Shown here: positions 58,039-64,000 of the stretch, in pieces
Layout: each line of letters begins with the position of its first letter
How positions within the stretch are numbered: the stretch's first letter is position 1
Source: Corynebacterium minutissimum
GTDB lineage: Bacteria > Actinomycetota > Actinomycetes > Mycobacteriales > Mycobacteriaceae
NCBI RefSeq assembly: GCF_000805675.1
Contig: NZ_JSEF01000015.1
Location: 309,159-373,158 of the forward strand
Direction: 5' to 3'
Length of the DNA stretch: 64,000 nt
Translations under genes and position numbers: made by a program
The notes under the pieces: generated by a model
Told to the model about the DNA's origin: nothing
What the model saw: only the letters and a program-made list of their open reading frames with translations
The model's database searches: none

Positions 58039-58488
58039 CTAGCAGAAATAGCTCTTTAGATCGGCATCAGTGATTTCCAGCCCGCGCTCGCCTCCTACAA
58101 AGTTTCTTTGCCAAGGAGATTCCGTGTGCGTTTTATTCCGCAGCGCCCATGCAGAAAATGGTCCGTACTTATCCCAGACCTCAATCAGATCCTGTTCGAC
58201 ATCACGAAAGTCATTCCAGTTAAAATCCTCTGAGACAAAGTCGTCTGGGTCAATCGGAAGCTTTCCGTAGTGTTTTAGCTGGTGATAGATATCCACGACT
58301 ACAGGGCCGTGCGCCCAAGCTTCCATTCGTTCAGGGAATAGTGGAACCCCCGAAGAGGACCGCATATACAGCCCTTTCGCATAATACAGAAGCTTCTGAA
58401 GCTTAAGCTGCGTTATCTCAGCGTCGTCGGTCTCATCCGCCCACGCGACGAACCATTCGGCAATCTGCCGTGCCGTATGTTGCTCCAT
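58039..58488 (-). CDS. Panacea (DUF4065/SocA-like) antitoxin
   Basis: 149 residues. Core Panacea pattern: ITQLKLQKLLYYAKGLYM, PLFPERMEAWAHGPVVVDIYHQLKHYG and a helical end. Panacea domains are known antitoxins that neutralise many unrelated toxins (PanAT systems) and also occur as SocA proteolysis adaptors. The ATG at 58488 follows AGGGAGG at a good distance; upstream ATG at 58536 lacks one. The toxin candidate follows with 2 nt between them. Antitoxin-first order fits. Located between the TRIC gene and a tRNA. Confidence 0.82.
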   Translation of the reverse strand: MEQHTARQIAEWFVAWADETDDAEITQLKLQKLLYYAKGLYMRSSSGVPLFPERMEAWAHGPVVVDIYHQLKHYGKLPIDPDDFVSEDFNWNDFRDVEQDLIEVWDKYGPFSAWALRNKTHTESPWQRNFVGGERGLEITDADLKSYFC

Positions 58489-58604
58489 GACAGTCCTCCC
58501 TTCCTTCCCCGTCAGAGTACAACAAGGCTTGGACATTCACCCAGCACAACGTTGCATTGTCATGACAAAGGTGCTCCGTCCCACGGAAAAGAGGCTGCCT
58601 ACTG

Positions 58605-58678
58605 TGGGGCCACCGGGGCTCGAACCCGGGACCAACGGATTATGAGTCCGTAGCTCTAACCGACTGAGCTATAGCCCC
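58605..58678 (-). tRNA. tRNA with anticodon CAU (elongator Met most likely)
   Basis: Cloverleaf on the minus strand: acceptor GGGGCTA/TGGCCCC, anticodon stem ACGGA/TCCGT with loop CTCATAA giving CAT, T arm CCGGGTTCGAGCCCCGG. 74 nt; CCA is not encoded. Acceptor pair G-C at position 1 argues against initiator tRNA. Elongator Met or lysidine-modified Ile cannot be fully separated by eye. Confidence 0.9.
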
Positions 58679-58971
58679 GCGTATTCCCTGCTTCCATGTT
58701 CGCACCAGACCTCAAGCCAGCCGTGCCATGTTCAGCAGTGAATCCGCTCCCCGCAACATTAATCGGCAGGGTAGAAAAACAGCAATTTGCCGCTCCTCGT
58801 CGTTGTTCTTAAAGACCGGTACGGATCGATCATTTAAGGCCTTGGATCTTCGAGTTTTTGGGGCGTTATTTGTTAGTAATGTACTTCGCCACGGCACTAG
58901 TCGGCGGATTCCTGCGCCGACGCAGCAGGCCCCTCACATACGACCGCGCAGGCTTGTGTAGCGTAGCGGGC
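58679..58971. other. Intergenic stretch between tRNA and ATPase gene
   Basis: About 290 bp with no convincing gene; open frames on both strands lack starts and coding character. TAGCGT at its end (7 nt before the ATG at 58972) is a likely -10 box for the ATPase gene. It may hold remnants of an island junction, but no repeat of the tRNA end was seen. Confidence 0.5.
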
Positions 58972-60300
58972 ATGAGGCTCCTTTCCTTCAGCGTGTCGAA
59001 CTTCCGTAGTATCCGTGCAACGCAAACGCTGTCGTTTTATCACCACTGGACGCACTCGACGCCACCCGAAGATGGCTGGGATTCGGTAAGCCAGCCCATC
59101 ACCGTGCTGGTGGGCCCGACGGCGTCGGGAAAGAGCAGCGTGCTCGATGCACTGAACTTTGCGCTGCGAGCTATTTCCTTATCTGCCACACAGTGGCTCG
59201 ATGATGCCCCGCCTAATCAGCTGCCCCACGCGCCGTTTCGTCTTAACCCCACCACGCAGCGCCGCCCCAGTACCTTCGAGCTGGAGTTTGCCGTCGATGG
59301 GGTGCGCTACCTTTACGGTTTCCAGTGGAGCTACACCGGTGTACATACCGAATGGCTCAGCCGCGTGCCAGCGAATCGCTGGACCCCCTGCTTTGTGCGC
59401 AGCCGCGGGGAGGAAACACAGTGGACGCGGACGTTTATGGATAAGGGGGACGTCGCCAAGCTTGGCTCTGTTGAGGACACCGAGCTGATTCTGTCTGTCG
59501 GTTTGCGCGATGAGCACCCCGTGCTCGCCCCGTTGGCCCGCGCGCTGGTGCATGATGTAGCGTACCTGCCGCATGCGCATTCCACGGCTAACAATGCCGC
59601 GCGGTTTACCGCCCTTATTCGTGAGGGCAAGCTGCGCCTGCACGAGGCTGCCCCGCTGCTGCGCGCGGCCGATGCCGGCATCCATTCCGTACGGCTCAAC
59701 CAGGACCAGATCCCACGGCATGTCTTCTGCCAGATGCGCCCGGTCATTAATGCGTTGAGCAGTACCGACGGCGCTATACTGCGCCCCGATGCTTTCCGCA
59801 GCTACTCCGACGCCGAAATCGAATCCCTGCTCCATGCGATCATCGTCGAGCACAAAGGCGAGGCCGCACATTATTCACTGAGCCTTACCGATGAATCCGG
59901 CGGCACGCAGACGTGGATGGCCACCGTGCCGCTTGTTCTCGACGTCTTGCGCCGCGGCGGCATCCTGGTTGCTGACGAGCTCGATTCCTACCTACGCCCA
60001 GCCCTGCTGGACTTCATCATCCAGGCCTTCCGCGAGCCCAGCATCAACGTCAACGGCGCCCAGCTCATCTTCGCCTCCCACACCTTCAGCGTGCTCGAGC
60101 GCGCCGCCGAGCTCGGACTCAATCCGGAAAGCTTCTGGTCCGTGGAGAAGACCGCCGCCGGCGAATCCGAGCTGCATAACCTTGCCGAAGTCTCCCTCGA
60201 CAACCCCGACACCACCCATCGCTTCCTCACGGAGCGCTATGGCACCGCCCCGCGTGAGGCCCTCGACGCGCTCAAGGAGCTCGTCACGGCTAGCGCGTGA
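58972..60300 (+). CDS. Lone AAA/SMC-like ATPase (RecF/OLD-type without TOPRIM)
   Basis: 442 residues. ABC/SMC-type ATPase: Walker A GPTASGKSS (48-56, K54), a central insert, a late Walker B region ILVADELDSYLRP and a histidine loop FASHTFSVLE. This is the family 15/21-type ATPase of many phage-defence systems (for example abortive infection or OLD-like proteins), but no nuclease or TOPRIM domain follows and no partner gene is evident. Start 58972 fits a leaderless promoter (TAGCGT 7 nt upstream). Confidence 0.75.
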   Translation: MRLLSFSVSNFRSIRATQTLSFYHHWTHSTPPEDGWDSVSQPITVLVGPTASGKSSVLDALNFALRAISLSATQWLDDAPPNQLPHAPFRLNPTTQRRPSTFELEFAVDGVRYLYGFQWSYTGVHTEWLSRVPANRWTPCFVRSRGEETQWTRTFMDKGDVAKLGSVEDTELILSVGLRDEHPVLAPLARALVHDVAYLPHAHSTANNAARFTALIREGKLRLHEAAPLLRAADAGIHSVRLNQDQIPRHVFCQMRPVINALSSTDGAILRPDAFRSYSDAEIESLLHAIIVEHKGEAAHYSLSLTDESGGTQTWMATVPLVLDVLRRGGILVADELDSYLRPALLDFIIQAFREPSINVNGAQLIFASHTFSVLERAAELGLNPESFWSVEKTAAGESELHNLAEVSLDNPDTTHRFLTERYGTAPREALDALKELVTASA

Positions 60301-60364
60301 GCAAGCTTAGGTTCCCGCGTACAATCGGCGGCCACACAGCCCACAACATTCAAAGGAGTTACAC

Positions 60365-60784
60365 ATGACCGCCGCCTACACCACCGAAGCACTCTCCACT
60401 GGCGCTGGCCGCGATGGCCGCACCGTAGTCCAGGAATCTGACCTCGACTTCACCATGACCGCCCCGAAGGAAATGGGCGGCAGCGGCGAAGGTGTTAACC
60501 CAGAGCAGCTCTTCGCCGCCGGCTACGCCGCCTGCTTCCACTCCGCGCTCAAGGCCGTGGCCAAGGACAAGGACGTCGACGTCACCGACTCCGCCGTCGG
60601 CGCGCGCGTGACCCTCAACAATGGTTCCGAGGGCTTTTTCCTCAGCGCCGAGCTTGAAGTCACCATCCCCGGTGTGGAGCAGGAAGAAGCACAGGCGCTT
60701 GCCGACGCCGCCCACGAGATGTGCCCCTACTCCAAGGCCACCCGCGGCAACATCGACGTCACCGTCACCGTGGCGGAGAACTAG
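60365..60784 (+). CDS. ohr: Organic hydroperoxide reductase (Ohr)
   Basis: 139 residues. OsmC/Ohr family with both reactive cysteines: C57 in GYAACFHSAL and C120 in HEMCPYSKATRGN. It reduces organic peroxides with lipoyl-bound thiols (via dihydrolipoamide), which links it loosely to the lipoate genes elsewhere in the window. AAAGGAG lies 6 nt before the ATG. No OhrR regulator gene is adjacent. Confidence 0.95.
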   Translation: MTAAYTTEALSTGAGRDGRTVVQESDLDFTMTAPKEMGGSGEGVNPEQLFAAGYAACFHSALKAVAKDKDVDVTDSAVGARVTLNNGSEGFFLSAELEVTIPGVEQEEAQALADAAHEMCPYSKATRGNIDVTVTVAEN

Positions 60785-61127
60785 ACGGAACGCTCCGCGA
60801 GGCCTCGCTGCACGGCGGTTGCACGTGGACGCTAGCATCGTCACAGGACACGAAGCGGCTATCTAAGCGCCTAGTAAAAGACCTTGGGCCGGCACTACTA
60901 CACGAGCGACAGTGGTTTCCCTAGAAAAGCTCTGGAGCTTCACGCGACTCCAGGCGACAACGTTCCGGTGACCGGCTCGTCGCGCCTTCACCTTGAAACT
61001 GCCACTTGGATTCAATACTGAGTCCACTGGGCTCCTTCGTTTACTTCGAGTATCTGCGCTCAACCCTTTGGGTGAGTCTGTTCGACGATGGCCGCTAAGC
61101 TAGGGGAACGCAGAAGGAGCAATCGCT
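60785..61127. other. Intergenic stretch before the primase-helicase gene
   Basis: About 340 bp. Short frames on both strands lack starts or resemblance to proteins. AGAAGGAG at about 61112 is the ribosome-binding site of the next gene. No repeat or RNA structure recognised. Confidence 0.5.
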
Positions 61128-63392
61128 ATGTCAGAAAAAGAACGCCTCCAAGCACTTGAGACTCGCGTTAGCGAATTGGAATCCCAGGTAGCCCAGCTGC
61201 TGGAGGCCCTCGGTGATACTCCCTCACGCCCTAGTCCCGCAGACACGGCGGCGCCGGCTAACGTTCATTCTGAAAAGCGCTCACCGGATGAGAAAATCGC
61301 GCTCTTCATGGACTACTTCGCGGGGAGGACAGATGTCTACGCAGTAGCCAACAACTCTGCGGAGAAGAAGGCGTGGTACCCAGCCAGCAATGGCTACTAT
61401 GACCGAAGAAACCCAGACCTGAAGCCCCTGACACCAAAGGTAATCGAAGGGCATTTGCGCCGAGACAACCACTTCCACGTCGGGCTTTATCCACTGTGTA
61501 CAGATGATAGCTGCCGGTTATTGTGCTGCGATTTTGATGATGACGACTTCAAACAAGCCGCCCGCGCCTACGCCGAAGAATGCAAGAACCAAGGCCTCGA
61601 TCCACTCATAGAAGTTTCGCGCTCCGGAAACGGAGCTCATGTTTGGCTCTTTTTCGAGGAACCCATCCCTGCAAGCCTTGCCCGATCGGTTGGCATCGGA
61701 CTTCTTGCCAAAGCTAGTCCGGATTCCTACTTCTCCAGTTTCGACCGCTTCTTTCCGTCACAAGACACGCTGCCGGCGAAAGGACGCGGTTTCGGTAACC
61801 TGATTGCTCTCCCGTTGGCTGGCCACCATCGATCCGCAGGCACAACAGTTTTCGTTGACGGCGCGTTTCAGGCATTGCCCGACCAATTCGAAGCTCTGGC
61901 GGGAACAAAGAAAACGACGCTCTCCGAGCTCAAAAGAATTTACGCTGAGCTTCAGCCCGATCCCGAGACATCCCTTCCCCAATCACCAACTCGCGAAGAG
62001 CTGAAGAATCTCAGAGCCTCCGGAAAAGTCCACGTCTCGCACGATTCTCACGTCCACGTCGATTTATCAGGCGTCGACGCCACCACCCGTACGGCCCTGC
62101 GGCACCTAGGCGCTCTTGCCAACCCGCAGTTTTATATAAAGCAGGCCCAGCGTTTCTCCACTTTCGGCACTCCACGGCTCATCGTACGTTTTGATGAAAA
62201 GGACCAAGTCCTCACGCTCGACCGCGGCACGCTCGATGACGTCCTCGACATCTTAAAGACTGCAGGATATACCGTCACTCGCCGCAGCCGGACGACCAAG
62301 TCACAAGTCATCGATGCATCATTCGCTGGCGAACTACGTCCATACCAACAGTCCGCCGTCACACAGATGTTCAAGCACAAGTCTGGAATGCTTATTGCAC
62401 CTCCGGGCACTGGAAAGACCGTCATGGCATGTGCCATCATCGCCCAGCGTTCAGTCCCCACTGCAGTGATCGTTCCATCGAGGGAACTTGCTACCCAATG
62501 GCGCCAAGCCCTCAAGCAATTTCTCCCTGATGCTCAGGTCGGACAATACTCGGGCGCCAAGAAGAAGCTCAGCGGCGTGGTAGACATTGTCACAGCCCAG
62601 TCCATTAGCCGTAATGATTCCAAGACTGATTTTCTCTCTGCCTATGGACAGATCATCGTTGACGAATGCCACCGAGTCGGCGCTGCGGGTTTAACCAACG
62701 TCCTCGCACACCTTAATGTTCGTTTTATGCTCGGCATGACTGCCACCCCGTACCGCTCTGACGGCCTTGACAAGCTACTTCCCCTTATCTGTGGCCCTAT
62801 CCGCCATACCGTCGAACTCGAACACCCTGGGCGCCGGAACTATGTAGTCCACAACACGGAGTTCACTTACGATGCTCCTTACCTATTCTGGCCCGACCTC
62901 GACACCGCTCTGGCGGCGGATGAGCACCGCAACCAACTCATCGCCGACGTCATCTCACAAGCCGCGAAGGACGAGCACACTGTCCTCGTTCTGGTGAAAC
63001 GACGCGAACATCTCGCAGCCCTCAAAGCCTTGCTTGCCGACGCCTCCTACCCCGTCCTCCAGCTGCACGGCGGACAAAAGGCCACAGAACGGCAGACCGT
63101 CCGTGAGCAGCTTGCTGCAACACCGCATTTCGTCTTATTGGCCATGTCCCAGGTAGCAGGCGAAGGCATTGATCTGCCAGCACTGGACACTCTTGTGCTG
63201 GCCGCCCCAGTAAGCTTTCGTGGCGTTGTCATTCAACAGGTTGGCCGAGTCACTCGCGATACCGAGGACAAAGAGAGCATCTCTGCCACCGTGCACGATT
63301 TTCTCGATCCCAACGTCCCTGCCCTTGCCGCAGCCTTCAGGAAGAGGAGCTCTACGATTGCCAAGCAGGGGTTCACTCGCAACAACAGTTAG
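61128..63392 (+). CDS. Archaeo-eukaryotic primase / SF2 helicase fusion (TOTE-type)
   Basis: 754 residues. N-terminal coiled coil (4-28). Primase-like domain about 50-260: catalytic aspartates D135 and D137 in CCDFDDDD, GNGAHVWLFF with H171 and PAKGRGFGNLIALPL (217-231), as in the AEP domain named after TOTE conflict systems. SF2 helicase about 395-735: Walker A APPGTGKT (K430), DECH box (512-515), GMTATPYRSDG and QQVGRVTRD (704-711). So it can probably make or use primers and unwind DNA, as expected of an anti-invader system. Good AGAAGGAG site. Confidence 0.85.
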   Translation: MSEKERLQALETRVSELESQVAQLLEALGDTPSRPSPADTAAPANVHSEKRSPDEKIALFMDYFAGRTDVYAVANNSAEKKAWYPASNGYYDRRNPDLKPLTPKVIEGHLRRDNHFHVGLYPLCTDDSCRLLCCDFDDDDFKQAARAYAEECKNQGLDPLIEVSRSGNGAHVWLFFEEPIPASLARSVGIGLLAKASPDSYFSSFDRFFPSQDTLPAKGRGFGNLIALPLAGHHRSAGTTVFVDGAFQALPDQFEALAGTKKTTLSELKRIYAELQPDPETSLPQSPTREELKNLRASGKVHVSHDSHVHVDLSGVDATTRTALRHLGALANPQFYIKQAQRFSTFGTPRLIVRFDEKDQVLTLDRGTLDDVLDILKTAGYTVTRRSRTTKSQVIDASFAGELRPYQQSAVTQMFKHKSGMLIAPPGTGKTVMACAIIAQRSVPTAVIVPSRELATQWRQALKQFLPDAQVGQYSGAKKKLSGVVDIVTAQSISRNDSKTDFLSAYGQIIVDECHRVGAAGLTNVLAHLNVRFMLGMTATPYRSDGLDKLLPLICGPIRHTVELEHPGRRNYVVHNTEFTYDAPYLFWPDLDTALAADEHRNQLIADVISQAAKDEHTVLVLVKRREHLAALKALLADASYPVLQLHGGQKATERQTVREQLAATPHFVLLAMSQVAGEGIDLPALDTLVLAAPVSFRGVVIQQVGRVTRDTEDKESISATVHDFLDPNVPALAAAFRKRSSTIAKQGFTRNNS

Positions 63393-63420
63393 AACTGCCC
63401 CATGGTTGACTGATTGCTAC

Positions 63421-63487
63421 TAGATTAGGGGCTGTGAAACTGAAATCCTTGTTGGCCACATCCCTCCCGTTTGTAGACGCTGCTTAA
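63421..63487 (+). other. Leaderless-type promoter with an 18-codon frame
   Basis: TAGATT (63421-63426) lies 7 nt before a GTG that opens an 18-codon frame (VKLKSLLATSLPFVDAA, stop at 63487). A shifted frame behind it reads LLKAIGGTSKRWVSY and stays open to about 63615, so this could be a remnant of a broken gene or only a promoter for the DUF4062 gene. Confidence 0.35.
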
Positions 63488-63637
63488 GGCAATCGGAGGA
63501 ACTTCAAAGCGCTGGGTGAGCTACAGATCTCCCTACTCTGGCTTACCAATCGAAAGCGAGAATTGGGAATTGATGCACGGTAAAATCGAACATACAGCGA
63601 GCACACAACGATCGTAATAGAAAGAATCGTCAAGTTG

Positions 63638-63943
63638 ATGCCAGACGACACGACTGTAAATTACAAAGTCTTCATTGGTTCTCCCTCCGATCTTGACGCC
63701 GAAAGGCGACAGGTAAGACGCGCGTTCAGCAGATGGAATGCCGAAGTAGAAGCCGGCAACCAGAAACCAAACTTCACGCTAGTAGACAGTTCGTTAACAG
63801 CACCTACTCTGAATCGCGCGCAATCTGAAATCAATAAACTGCTTAGAGAATGCAACTTTAGCCTTATTCTCTTTAAAGAAAGTTGGGGGACTGATCCCGA
63901 AAGAGGAGGGCCTTACTCTAGTGGTACCGTGTTATGTCCATAG
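63638..63943 (+). pseudogene. DUF4062-domain gene, cut by insertion-sequence-like DNA
   Basis: 101 readable residues. YKVFIGSPSDLDAERRQVRR and LLRECNFSLILFKESWG match the start of DUF4062, a recognition domain found at the N terminus of defence-like STAND/NACHT proteins. Normally a much longer protein with effector or ATPase parts follows. Here the frame reads SSGTV and then LCP-stop, with the stop inside the first bases of repeated TGTCC...GGACA sequence. So the rest of the gene is lost or continues past an insertion outside the window. The ATG at 63638 is preferred to TTG at 63635. Confidence 0.6.
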
Positions 63944-64000
63944 GGTTTTTGGACATGGAGTCCGGTGTCTTTTTGGACACGGAATCCATGGAGGTCTTGG
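63935..64000. mobile_element. Possible insertion-sequence end, cut by window edge
   Basis: Starting at TGTCCA (63935), this stretch contains GTTTTTGGACATGG, AGTCCGGTGTC and TTTTTGGACACGG: repeated TGTC/GGACA units typical of transposon ends. It breaks the DUF4062 frame. No transposase is visible because the window stops. Confidence 0.45.

Noticed and set aside
58712..58897. 61-codon minus-strand frame behind the tRNA
   Set aside because: No ribosome site, no promoter box and no protein-like composition.

Overview
The window is a high-GC actinobacterial chromosome segment, almost certainly Corynebacterium. The evidence is the pepA-sucB-lipB-lipA-glnA-glnA2-glnE-aceE order, a glutamine synthetase with the adenylylated tyrosine at residue 405, an MscCG-type glutamate channel, and CYTH-CHAD and DUF3052/DUF4191 proteins. 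By impression it fits the C. aurimucosum/minutissimum/striatum side of the genus better than C. glutamicum, because a full glycine cleavage operon lies between sucB and lipB. The species call is inference.

Layout. 1-3.7 kb: leucyl aminopeptidase (cut by the left edge), a glutaminase with a STAS domain, nicotinamidase and a small conserved protein. 3.8-14.7 kb: a lipoate block with a three-lipoyl-domain E2 acyltransferase, an MFS transporter, gcvP-gcvT-gcvH, lipB, lipA and a DUF4191 membrane protein. 14.9-18.1 kb: RDD protein, glnA and a TDT-family transporter. 18.1-20.2 kb: three tandem secreted META-like paralogues. 20.3-26.1 kb: AlkC-like repair protein, NUDIX hydrolase, secreted protease, a 47-residue gene, threonine synthase and an MFS transporter. 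26.2-31.6 kb: glnA2-glnE, the second half of the nitrogen module, with two small genes downstream. 31.7-36.5 kb: a lower-GC DUF2786 gene, CYTH-CHAD protein, SPOR-like protein and a galactokinase-like protein without the usual catalytic motifs. 36.5-41.1 kb: an RNA-metabolism group (RNB ribonuclease, RNase P RNA, RNase H-phosphatase fusion, zinc-ribbon coiled-coil protein, Nif3). 41.2-43.3 kb: low-molecular-weight phosphatase, SURF1 protein, a small membrane protein between short direct repeats, and tRNA-Val. 43.4-49.4 kb: DUF3052 protein, aceE, an alpha/beta hydrolase diverging from an acyl carrier protein-HAD pair, and an unknown gene. 49.8-57.5 kb: envelope and secreted proteins (serine hydrolase, Excalibur protein, PhoD, MscCG, peptide-binding lipoprotein, TRIC channel).

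The right end (57.6-64 kb) looks like an accessory, defence-like region. It holds a two-gene Panacea (DUF4065) toxin-antitoxin candidate beside a tRNA(CAU), a lone SMC/RecF-like ATPase, ohr, a 754-residue protein joining an archaeo-eukaryotic primase to an SF2 helicase, and a DUF4062 gene that stops where insertion-sequence-like DNA starts at the window edge. The Panacea pair and the primase-helicase/DUF4062 locus are the best candidates for under-described biology.

Three regulatory themes recur. Many start codons lie 7-8 nt after a TAnnnT -10 box, which suggests leaderless mRNAs. Several divergent pairs have overlapping -10 boxes. Three convergent pairs share one palindromic 4-bp stop (CTAG or TTAA). 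Three short genes (47, 50 and 34 codons) were found by reading gaps directly.
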